A stretch of 64,000 nucleotides of DNA from positions 1,984,001-2,048,000 of the forward strand of contig NZ_CP194041.2 of assembly GCF_050870875.2 (NCBI RefSeq), in the 5' to 3' direction. Under the pieces are notes generated by a model. It searched no databases. It saw only the letters and a list, made by a program, of their open reading frames with translations, and was not told the DNA's origin. Every line of letters begins with the position of its first letter. Position 1 is the stretch's first letter. Below are positions 16,972 to 26,323 of this stretch, piece after piece. A program made the position numbers and the translations under genes. The DNA is from Agarivorans sp050870875. Lineage in GTDB: Bacteria; Pseudomonadota; Gammaproteobacteria; Enterobacterales; Celerinatantimonadaceae.

Positions 16972-17530
16972 TACTTTGTCCTCGATTTTGGTTATCTTCT
17001 AAGGCGTCTTTTAACTGATTACGCGCACGGAATAAGCGAGTCATAACGGTGTTCTTATTTAGCTCTAACATCTCGGCGATTTCATCTCCATTAAACCCGC
17101 CGATGAGTTGTAGTAGCAAAGGCTCTTTATATTCCGGTGCGAGTTTATCAATTTGTCGCCTTAACCACTCATTTTCAATTTGTTGCTCACTCGAAAGTGA
17201 GTGGGCATCAGTGACCGAATGGTCTTCAATATCCACTAAGTTCAATTGCTTACGTTCAAATCGGCGTGCATTTTCACGTCGCAATATAGTGATCAACCAT
17301 GATTTAGCGGCCTTTTCATCCTTTAAACTATCGAGCGAACGCCATGCTCGGAGAAAAGTCTCTTGCACAATGTCTTCAGCGATATGTTTGTCACGAACTA
17401 ACCAGTAGGCGTAACGGTATACATCTCGATTGTATGCCTGAACGAGGGCTTCATAACGTTTTTGTTTTGTTTGCATACCCGATACGACCGAGGCACTAGG
17501 ATTTTTCTTTCGAAAAAAATTAATTTGCAT
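16964..17530 (-). CDS. ECF-type RNA polymerase sigma factor
   Basis: A 188-residue sigma-70 family member with regions 2 and 4 only. Region 2 is AEDIVQETFLRAWRSL with KAAKSWLITILRRENARRF. Region 4 is LAPEYKEPLLLQLIGGFNGD and EIAEMLELNKNTVMTRLFRA, the helix-turn-helix for the -35 element. The start at 17530 has a TAGGAA site; an in-frame ATG at 17476 (MQTKQKRYEALVQ) is closer to the family start and is the alternative. Its 3' end overlaps the DUF3379 gene, forming a sigma/anti-sigma pair. Target genes and inducing signal cannot be read from the sequence. Confidence 0.92.
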   Translation of the reverse strand: MQINFFRKKNPSASVVSGMQTKQKRYEALVQAYNRDVYRYAYWLVRDKHIAEDIVQETFLRAWRSLDSLKDEKAAKSWLITILRRENARRFERKQLNLVDIEDHSVTDAHSLSSEQQIENEWLRRQIDKLAPEYKEPLLLQLIGGFNGDEIAEMLELNKNTVMTRLFRARNQLKDALEDNQNRGQSNG

Positions 17531-17672
17531 GTAAATTCCTAGATAATACCTTACCTACTAATCTGTTATGATGACTCACAATAAAACATCCGAGGCTCAT
17601 GTTATCGTCGCTCCAGTTTCCATGTAGATGGAGTGTTATAACTAAGGCTGACCGTAAAATAAAGGAAAATAG

Positions 17673-17957
17673 ATGAAAACTAAGTTAGAAGAATCTAAAA
17701 CTTGCTGTTGTGTCGATGTTGGCGCAGTGATTGATGGTGAAGACTGTAGTGTTGTGTTAGAAGAATTATTCGCCGATAAAGCTCAGGCAGAAAGTCGTTT
17801 AAATCTGCTGATTGAAAAAGCGCGTAAGGCAGAGTCAGATCCTTGTGAGATAACGAGTGAATTCACAGAAATAGAAGGTGGTGTTCAACTTAATGCATCA
17901 TTTACCTTCTGTTGTCAGGCAGAAAGCCTAATTTTTCAATTAGGCTTAAACCGCTAA
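17673..17957 (+). CDS. yfcZ: YfcZ/YiiS family protein
   Basis: A 94-residue protein of the YfcZ/YiiS family (DUF406), function unknown. The family mark is a cysteine cluster near the start (TCCCVDVGAVIDG) followed by a helix (ADKAQAESRLNLLIEKARK) and a second cysteine pair (FTFCCQAESL). A good site AAAGGAA precedes the ATG. In E. coli yfcZ lies between fadI and fadL, and here fadL and fadIJ flank it at a distance of a few kilobases, so the block has been opened by insertions. Its 3' end carries a hairpin and is convergent with batD, leaving seven bases between the two stops. Confidence 0.85.
   Translation: MKTKLEESKTCCCVDVGAVIDGEDCSVVLEELFADKAQAESRLNLLIEKARKAESDPCEITSEFTEIEGGVQLNASFTFCCQAESLIFQLGLNR
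17924..17947. terminator. Possible terminator hairpin inside the end of yfcZ
   Basis: A nine-pair stem (AAGCCTAAT with ATTAGGCTT) around a six-base loop lies within the last codons of yfcZ and immediately downstream of the convergent batD stop. It may end transcripts from both sides, but neither side has a long U tract. Confidence 0.45.
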
Positions 17958-17964
17958 TTGTGAT

Positions 17965-19575
17965 TCATGGATTGAGCGAGGCAAGTGATTGATGGGCTTG
18001 CTTTGCTTGATTTTCTAGCGTGTTTTTCATAGCTAAGCAACGCTGATAGTAGTCCTTTAAATCTAAGTCTGGTTGATTCTCTTTGCCCCAGTTGATCGCG
18101 CTCAGCTCTGCTTGTAGATCCGAAAACTGTTTTGTAAGCTGTTGTTGGCTTACCCAGCGATTTAGCATCTGTTCGGCTAGTTGTGTTTGATTTTGTTGGC
18201 AGTATGAGCTAAAGCTTGACCATGAGTCTGAGGGCTGCTCTTTGGCTTGAGTGTGTCGGTCTTTAGAGACCTTATGCTTATGACTCTGTGGTTGATAACG
18301 CCACCAAATGAAAATGAGCGCAGCGAGGGTGCTTAACCACGCCAAGGCAAAGAACCAAGTCCATAATGACGTCTTACTCGCTCGCTCGTCGCCCTGTGCT
18401 GTGGTGATGGCGCTGGTCGTGCTTGCGGGTGGCATCGAGTTAAGTTGGCTACTCATTGGTGCTGGACTCACTTTAATTTCTCGTTTCTCAATTTCAGCAT
18501 AGGCGAGCTTATCTTTACTTAGGTCCCACCACGGCAGCTTCCATGCGGGTAGCGTTAATTGGCCACTATTGATGGGGATGAGCGCTACGTGCAGGGTACG
18601 CTGCGCAAAAACGATGCCGTCTTTAACGATGGTTCTATCTTGATAGGGTTCGGGGTATACCCGAAAATTATCACCATAATCGAGTTCAATCTCTGGGAGT
18701 TGTTTTTCGGTGATACCAGCGACGGTGAGATTAATGATCCGAGTAAAGGCCTGGCCTTGTTGGTAGTCACTTTGTAGCGGCTGAACTTCTTCGCTGAGTA
18801 GCAAATCGCTGGACGGTAGCCAAGTTCCAGGAAAGTTAGCTGGCGGTGGGTTTACCTTGAGTGATAGGTTTTGCGCTTCAATATCAATAGGTCTGGTACG
18901 ATAGTTTCCATCATTAACCAATCCGCTTAAATGTGCCCCTTTGATGTCAAATTGACCTGCCTTTTCTGGGGTGATCAGCCATTGTCGGATCAAGGTTCGA
19001 TAGCGTTTTCCATCGACGATTTCTAAGTCTTGTTTGTCATCCCCTAGTTTGTCTATTTTAGCGTTTAGCATGTTAGGGGCAATAATGTTGGCTTGGTCTA
19101 AACTATTCGCGACCCAAATTTTACTGGTATAGCGAACCGGTTGTCCTAAGTAGACTTGGTGCTGGTCGATGCTGACCTCCATGCGCACTTGATCGTTACT
19201 GGGATCTAGTTTGTCGATAACTTTAGCTTTTAATTTAATGGGAATGGTCGCTTGTCCGCCAATCGTAAAGGAAGGGATCAAATAACTACCTTCTTCACGC
19301 ACCAACAGGGTGGTCGTCCAGCGGGTTTGGGTGGAAGACTTTCCGTTAATACTGGTGTGTTGGCGGCCAGTTGCGGTGCTACCTACCACAAAGTTTTGTC
19401 TTAGCAAGACCGACGGGTCAAATTCGTTAACTGGCAGAGTATCATCGGCAACAACCTCTAAAGTAAAGGCTTGGCCTACTGCCACAGGGTTTTGACTGAC
19501 TGAGGCGGTGACTTTAGTGGTGGCATAACTGCTAAAGCTAAGTAAAAGAGTGAATAGTAAACTGAGCGCTTTCAC
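17965..19575 (-). CDS. batD: BatD-like oxygen-tolerance-operon protein
   Basis: BatD proteins are large membrane-anchored periplasmic proteins encoded at the end of MoxR-VWA (Bat) operons. The 536-residue product has a signal peptide (residues 1-18, ending in SSYATT), repeated beta-rich periplasmic domains (for example VSQNPVAVGQAFTLEVVADD and YLGQPVRYTSKIWVA), one membrane helix near residue 400 (LWTWFFALAWLSTLAALIFI) and a cytoplasmic helical tail. It begins directly at the end of the batBC fusion and is the last gene of the operon. Its molecular role is not established; Bat operons have been tied to stress tolerance and envelope function. Confidence 0.88.
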   Translation of the reverse strand: MKALSLLFTLLLSFSSYATTKVTASVSQNPVAVGQAFTLEVVADDTLPVNEFDPSVLLRQNFVVGSTATGRQHTSINGKSSTQTRWTTTLLVREEGSYLIPSFTIGGQATIPIKLKAKVIDKLDPSNDQVRMEVSIDQHQVYLGQPVRYTSKIWVANSLDQANIIAPNMLNAKIDKLGDDKQDLEIVDGKRYRTLIRQWLITPEKAGQFDIKGAHLSGLVNDGNYRTRPIDIEAQNLSLKVNPPPANFPGTWLPSSDLLLSEEVQPLQSDYQQGQAFTRIINLTVAGITEKQLPEIELDYGDNFRVYPEPYQDRTIVKDGIVFAQRTLHVALIPINSGQLTLPAWKLPWWDLSKDKLAYAEIEKREIKVSPAPMSSQLNSMPPASTTSAITTAQGDERASKTSLWTWFFALAWLSTLAALIFIWWRYQPQSHKHKVSKDRHTQAKEQPSDSWSSFSSYCQQNQTQLAEQMLNRWVSQQQLTKQFSDLQAELSAINWGKENQPDLDLKDYYQRCLAMKNTLENQAKQAHQSLASLNP

Positions 19576-21431
<1,856 letters not shown>

Positions 21432-21432
<1 letters not shown>

Positions 21433-22436
21433 TAATTTGGCTCCTTGAAGTGAAAGCGGCGATTGAATATTGGACGGGCCAGCATTGCCAACAATAGGAT
21501 GATCACAAAGGCAAGCGGCCAATAATATAACTCGTACTGTGGCCGGTAATATTGCTGAGCTTCAGAGATTGGATTGAGTGCGCCAATGGTTTGATAAATT
21601 TTCGCCAAATCTTCGCTGCTGCGTGCGCGATAGTATTTACCGCCAGTGAGTTTGGCGATTTGTTGCAGGGTGGCTTCGTCTAAGTCATGCGAAGGATTGA
21701 CTTTACGTGTTCCAAACAAAGTTTGTTGGTAGAGTTCGTCGGCACCAATACCAATGGTATAAATCACCACTTTGTTTTTTGCTGCAATTTCAGCCGCTTG
21801 TATAGGCTCAACGGTGCCTGAAGTATTTTGGCCATCGGTTAGCAAAATTAATATCCGCTGTTCCGCGGGATGATCCATGAGTTGCTTGATGCCTTGACCA
21901 ATCCCCTCGCCGATGGCGGTTCTATCACCCACTAAACCATGAACTAGCTCATCGACTTGAGTAAGTAAGGAATCTAAATCGAAGCTTAAGGGGGAGGCGA
22001 GGTAGGCGTGGTCTGCGAATAAAATCATGCCAATTCGGTCACCATGGCGCTGATCAATGAATTCTTTTAATAGGTGTTTTACGACCGTTAAACGGTCTAC
22101 GCTTTGCCCCTGTAATTGCATATCTTGTACTTGCATGCTTCCCGACATGTCTACCGACAATAGTAGGTCTCGACCTTGTTCGTTAATCCCTTGCGTTTGT
22201 TCATCTAACCAAACCGGACGGGCGAGGGCGACCACTAAGCAGCACCATACCAGCCATTTAACGCCTCGCTTTAAGCGGGAGATTTGCGGCTGGAATACTA
22301 CTTGTGTTTGGGCATATGGAAGGCTGGTATTGAGCAACTGTTCCACTTGACCTTGTTGCTGGGCTGGTCGATTTCGCTCGATCAGCCATAACAGTGGTAA
22401 ACATAGGAAGGCATAGGGCCACAGGAATTCAAACAT
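21432..22436 (-). CDS. batA: BatA-like von Willebrand A domain membrane protein
   Basis: A 334-residue protein with membrane helices near the N-terminus (about residues 4-18 and 58-73), a von Willebrand A domain with an intact MIDAS (DMSGS at 96-100, then the Thr in GDRTAIGEG and the Asp in LLTDGQNT), and a C-terminal membrane helix (YYWPLAFVIILLLAMLA). This is the classical BatA layout, with the metal-binding domain facing the periplasm. It overlaps the DUF4381 gene by eight bases and batBC by one base, so the operon is tightly coupled. VWA proteins of this kind are thought to be remodelled by the MoxR ATPase. Confidence 0.92.
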
Positions 22437-22974
22437 TACTCGCCTCTTTACGACTGGCTTGGTTGGTGATTCCCAAAGGGGGTGAGATTTTACCTGTCAA
22501 TAAAGTTGCCCAACTGAGCGGAGGAGCAACGTGTTTTAACCAGTACTCACATAAGTGCAGGGTTGCAGGTTCCAAAGCGATAGTTTCTGCGGTATAGAGT
22601 TGTCGCTGCCATTCAGCCTCTAAGGCGGTAAACTTACCGGGGGCGCGGGTGAGTTTGCTATCTAAGAAAGCTAACCAAGCCTGGCCTGTGAGAGAGGCGA
22701 CCTGATGTCGTGGAAAATAACTAAGGGCCACCCGCTTCATTAGGATATTTAGCTGGACCAAATCGATGCTGGGATAGCTTTTTAATTCACGCAGCGCGGT
22801 TCGGCGCGTGCTGGTGAGTGTCCAATAGCGCCAGCTAATGAATAATAGGAGTGCAATAACTACCAGACTTAAGCCTGCGACCAACCACCAACCAACAGCG
22901 GGTAAACCGGTTTCCAATTGGCTGGGCAAAATAATATCTTTGAGTGCGGCGAGGGGATTGTTTTGCTCAGGCAT
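22429..22974 (-). CDS. DUF4381 membrane protein of the Bat operon
   Basis: A 181-residue protein with one membrane helix (about residues 27-46, GWWLVAGLSLVVIALLLFIS) and a cytoplasmic C-terminal helical domain containing RVALSYFPRHQVASLTGQAW and LAFLDSKL, the typical DUF4381 pattern. It overlaps both neighbours by eight bases. The family occurs almost only in MoxR/VWA operons; its role is unknown and it is probably a scaffold for the VWA proteins. Confidence 0.88.
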   Translation of the reverse strand: MPEQNNPLAALKDIILPSQLETGLPAVGWWLVAGLSLVVIALLLFISWRYWTLTSTRRTALRELKSYPSIDLVQLNILMKRVALSYFPRHQVASLTGQAWLAFLDSKLTRAPGKFTALEAEWQRQLYTAETIALEPATLHLCEYWLKHVAPPLSWATLLTGKISPPLGITNQASRKEASNV

Positions 22975-23881
22975 AGTCTTGCCACTCTAAGGCTGTTGAA
23001 AAGTGCTGATGAGGAATTCGAGCTTGCTGTAACATGGCTTGAATGTGTTGCTGGCGTTGACTCGCTCGCTGTTGATATTGCTCCCGAAAGGCTTTGTTAT
23101 TCGGCTGCAGGTAAGCACTCGAAAGCCCTCGGTTCACTTTTAATTGTTGAGCGCCAGATGTGCTGGGTAGGGCTTGCTCCAGTGGATCGCTGATTTGCCA
23201 GGCAAATACTTGATTGTGGTTAGACAAACGTTGGAGTTGCAGCGCGGCGTCTTGGTCAAAGTGATAAAAGTCGCTGATAAGATGCACCTGATAACCAGTT
23301 TTAACTAGCTGGCATAGGGTGTCTAGGCTCGTATTCGGTTCCGACGGCGCTAATTGGGCGTGATTGAGCTGTTCAAATTGATGATTGTGTTGCTGGCAGA
23401 TCACTTGCAATTGATTCAACCAGTGGCTTTTACTGGCGGCGGGTTTTTCATTGTGGCTGTGTTGCCCAAGATGCAACATCATGGCTACTCGCTCACCTAG
23501 GCCTTGGGCATACCAGCCCAAACAGGCAGCCAGTTCACTGGCAAATACTGACTTTAATTTATTGCCGCTGCCAAAATACATTGAATGCGATAGATCTAAG
23601 AAAATAAACACCGGATGTTCTCGATCTTCCCTAAACAGCTTGGTATGAGTCTTCCCCGTTCGTGCAGTAACTCGCCAGTCGATACAGCGAATATCATCGC
23701 CCGGTTGATAATGCCGAACTTCATCAAACTCCATGCCTCGTCCGCGAACCTTGCTTAAGCGGTTGCCATGGCGATGACTGGTAATCTGCCGCCATGGCGG
23801 CAGATTGAGATGCAGGGCGCGGGCCTCAATTAACTGCTCAATTGCCAATGTCACCGGTGACTGACGATTGATTTTATTCAT
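22967..23881 (-). CDS. DUF58 domain protein of the Bat operon
   Basis: A 304-residue soluble protein of the DUF58 family, which is related to VWA folds. The signature is present: GRGMEFDEVRHYQPGDDIRC then IDWRVTARTGKTHTKLF, and later a degenerate MIDAS-like FLDLSHSM. DUF58 proteins are regular partners of MoxR AAA+ ATPases. The gene starts one base after the moxR stop and overlaps the DUF4381 gene. Its biochemical role is not known. Confidence 0.93.
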   Translation of the reverse strand: MNKINRQSPVTLAIEQLIEARALHLNLPPWRQITSHRHGNRLSKVRGRGMEFDEVRHYQPGDDIRCIDWRVTARTGKTHTKLFREDREHPVFIFLDLSHSMYFGSGNKLKSVFASELAACLGWYAQGLGERVAMMLHLGQHSHNEKPAASKSHWLNQLQVICQQHNHQFEQLNHAQLAPSEPNTSLDTLCQLVKTGYQVHLISDFYHFDQDAALQLQRLSNHNQVFAWQISDPLEQALPSTSGAQQLKVNRGLSSAYLQPNNKAFREQYQQRASQRQQHIQAMLQQARIPHQHFSTALEWQDYA

Positions 23882-24837
23882 TAAGCAAAGGCCACCAATT
23901 CGAGTAAACGAGCAATGACAGTATCAGCTTGGATCCCTTTTGCCTGTGCTTGATAGCTGAGTAATAAGCGATGTCTAAGCACTGGGTAGGCGAGTTGTTG
24001 GATATCTTCTGGGCTGACAAAATCTCTTCCGTGTAACCAAGCTCGTGCTCTGGCTGCTCTGGCAAGGGCAATACTGGCTCGCGGGCTGGCACCAAATTCC
24101 AACCATTGACTAAATTCGTCGGTATAGCGTTCTGGTTGGCGAGTTGCGACCACTAAGTCAACAATATATTGAGTGAGGGAGGGGGCGATATGCACTTCGA
24201 GAATAGCACGACGCAGGGCAAATAGTTTTTGCTGGGTGAGTGCTTCTGGTTGACGCAGATGAACCTGCTTGGCTTCACGCTCGGTGAGCTGCAAAATTTT
24301 CAATTCTGTTTCTGCATCAGGATAGCTCAAGCATAACTTAAACATAAAACGGTCGAGTTGCGCTTCGGGAAGCGGGTAGGTCCCTTCTTGCTCAATCGGG
24401 TTTTGGGTGGCCATCACCATGAATAACTTCGGTAGCGCATAGCTTTTACTGCCTACGGTGATTTGTTGTTCAGCCATGGCTTCTAACAATGCCGATTGCA
24501 CCTTAGCAGGGGCGCGGTTAATTTCATCGGCGAGCACTAAATTATGGAAAATAGGCCCTTTTTGAAAACTGAAGCTCGCGGTTTCTGGATGAAAAATGTC
24601 GGTACCAGTTAAATCTGCGGGTAATAAATCAGGAGTAAATTGAACCCGGTGAAAGTCACCTTCAATACACTCCGATAAGGCTTTGACAGCTCGGGTCTTT
24701 GCCAGTCCTGGAGGGCCTTCAACCAGTATGTGACCATCGGCGAGTAGGGCGATAAGTAGTTGATCAATAAACTCTGTTTGGCCAACAATGCTTTGATTAA
24801 GATAATCGCGAATGGCTGATAAATTGTTATTGCTCAT
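23881..24837 (-). CDS. MoxR-family AAA+ ATPase
   Basis: A 318-residue AAA+ ATPase of the MoxR group that acts as a chaperone on VWA-domain partners. Walker A reads VEGPPGLAKT, Walker B is LADEINRAPAKVQSALLEAM, sensor 1 is MATQNPIEQEGTYPLPEAQL, and the C-terminal lid carries GASPRASIALARAARA. The open frame reaches back to 24879, but the ATG at 24837 (MSNNNLSAIRDYL) has an AGAGGA site and matches the family. It is the first gene of the six-gene operon running down to batD, and it is divergent from fadI. Confidence 0.93.
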   Translation of the reverse strand: MSNNNLSAIRDYLNQSIVGQTEFIDQLLIALLADGHILVEGPPGLAKTRAVKALSECIEGDFHRVQFTPDLLPADLTGTDIFHPETASFSFQKGPIFHNLVLADEINRAPAKVQSALLEAMAEQQITVGSKSYALPKLFMVMATQNPIEQEGTYPLPEAQLDRFMFKLCLSYPDAETELKILQLTEREAKQVHLRQPEALTQQKLFALRRAILEVHIAPSLTQYIVDLVVATRQPERYTDEFSQWLEFGASPRASIALARAARARAWLHGRDFVSPEDIQQLAYPVLRHRLLLSYQAQAKGIQADTVIARLLELVAFA

Positions 24838-24944
24838 TGCATCCTCTAAATTGTCTGTCGCTTGCGGATAATAAAGCACTCTTGCTTAGGTCTCAAAAAA
24901 TTTCCTTTAAATTTGGTAATTTAATATCAGTTTTAAGCGCTTGT

Positions 24945-24975
24945 TTGAAATTTGTAAATAAAAGGTTAATATACT
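24945..24975 (+). promoter_or_regulatory. Candidate sigma-70 promoter of fadIJ
   Basis: TTGAAA at 24945-24950 and TAATAT at 24967-24972 (or TATACT at 24970-24975) are spaced 16 (or 19) bases apart, 40-70 bases before the fadI start. The operator palindrome at 24981-24993 lies right after the -10 element, where a bound repressor would block initiation. Confidence 0.5.
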
Positions 24976-24980
24976 GTCGT

Positions 24981-24993
24981 GAGGTCTGACCTC
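24981..24993. promoter_or_regulatory. Operator-like palindrome GAGGTCTGACCTC before fadI
   Basis: A perfect 13-base palindrome with the GGTCnGACC core of the FadR operator (family consensus CTGGTCnGACCAG). It covers the presumed transcription start of fadIJ, a fatty-acid oxidation operon that FadR represses in relatives. The outer bases differ from the E. coli consensus, so another regulator is possible. Confidence 0.6.
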
Positions 24994-25015
24994 TTCATCG
25001 ATGAAGGATACTTGA

Positions 25016-26323
25016 ATGCACCAACAACAATCTTTAAGCACGGCCAATGGCGCTCGTATCGCCGTAGTCGCCGGTTTGCGCACCCCTTTTGCTCGTCAAG
25101 CGACAGCCTACCATGGTGTTCCTGCAGTTGACCTAGGAAAAATGGTGGTGAATGAATTAATTAAACGCGTTGATCTGGATGTGAAGCAGATCCAGCAGCT
25201 GGTGTTTGGTCAGGTGGTGCAAATGCCCGAAGCACCAAATATCGCTCGTGAGATTGTGTTAGGTACTCAATTGGATGTCTCAACCGATGCTTATAGCGTG
25301 TCGCGCGCCTGTGCCACCAGCTTTCAGGCAGCGGTTAATGTGGCGGAATCGATTATGGCCGGAACCATTGATTGTGGCATTGCAGGGGGCGCTGATTCTT
25401 CCTCGGTATTACCCATAGGGGTGAGTAAAACCCTGGCCAGAAGTTTGTTGGATTTGTCGAAGGCTCGCAGCGTTGCCCAGCGCTGGCGTATTATAAAGAA
25501 GCTGCGTTTTAAAGACATGTTGCCGGTTCCGCCAGCCGTCGCAGAGTACTCGACTGGAATGTCTATGGGGCAAACGGCGGAACAAATGGCCAAAAAACAC
25601 GGTATTGCACGTGCCGCTCAAGATCAATTAGCCGTACGTTCCCATCGTTTCGCCCATCAAGCTTGGCAAGAAGGCAAACTTGATGGAGAGGTGATGACCG
25701 CCTATTCAGAGCCATATCGTAGCTTTCTGAGTCGGGATAATAATGTGCGTGGTGATTCCAATGAGGAGAAATTGGCTCAGTTAAAGCCGGTCTTTGACCG
25801 TAAACATGGTTCCGTTACTGCGGCCAATGCCAGTCCGCTGACTGATGGCGCTGCGGCGGTACTGTTGATGCGCGAAGATAAGGCCAAACAAATGGGTTTG
25901 CCTATTTTAGGATATATTCGTAGTTATGCCTTCTCTGCTATTGACGTCCATGAAGACATGTTGATGGGCCCCTCCTATGCAACCCCTATCGCCTTAGATA
26001 GAGCAGGAATTAGCTTACAAGATCTGGACTTGATTGAAATGCATGAGGCTTTTGCGGCGCAAACTCTGGCCAATATTAAAATGTTTGCCAGCGATGAGTT
26101 TGCCAAGTCGATCGGCCGTGAGAGAGCCTTAGGTGAAATCGATATGGATAAATTTAATGTACTGGGTAGCTCTATTGCCTATGGGCATCCCTTTGCAGCG
26201 ACAGGGGCTCGAATGATCACCCAGATGTTAAATGAATTGGGCCGCAGAGGGGGGGGGTTAGGCTTAACCACTGCCTGCGCCGCGGGTGGTTTAGGGCTTG
26301 CAATGGTATTGGAGGTTGAATAA
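25016..26323 (+). CDS. fadI: Acetyl-CoA C-acyltransferase FadI
   Basis: FadI is the thiolase of the FadIJ beta-oxidation complex; it cleaves 3-ketoacyl-CoA to acetyl-CoA and a shortened acyl-CoA. The 435-residue protein has the nucleophilic Cys99 (SRACATSF), the catalytic His in GHPFAATGAR and the second Cys in TTACAAGGLG. Length and the extra insert around residues 140-180 fit FadI and not the shorter FadA. The stop overlaps the fadJ ATG by one base (TAATG), with GGAGG inside the fadI end. Confidence 0.96.
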   Translation: MHQQQSLSTANGARIAVVAGLRTPFARQATAYHGVPAVDLGKMVVNELIKRVDLDVKQIQQLVFGQVVQMPEAPNIAREIVLGTQLDVSTDAYSVSRACATSFQAAVNVAESIMAGTIDCGIAGGADSSSVLPIGVSKTLARSLLDLSKARSVAQRWRIIKKLRFKDMLPVPPAVAEYSTGMSMGQTAEQMAKKHGIARAAQDQLAVRSHRFAHQAWQEGKLDGEVMTAYSEPYRSFLSRDNNVRGDSNEEKLAQLKPVFDRKHGSVTAANASPLTDGAAAVLLMREDKAKQMGLPILGYIRSYAFSAIDVHEDMLMGPSYATPIALDRAGISLQDLDLIEMHEAFAAQTLANIKMFASDEFAKSIGRERALGEIDMDKFNVLGSSIAYGHPFAATGARMITQMLNELGRRGGGLGLTTACAAGGLGLAMVLEVE

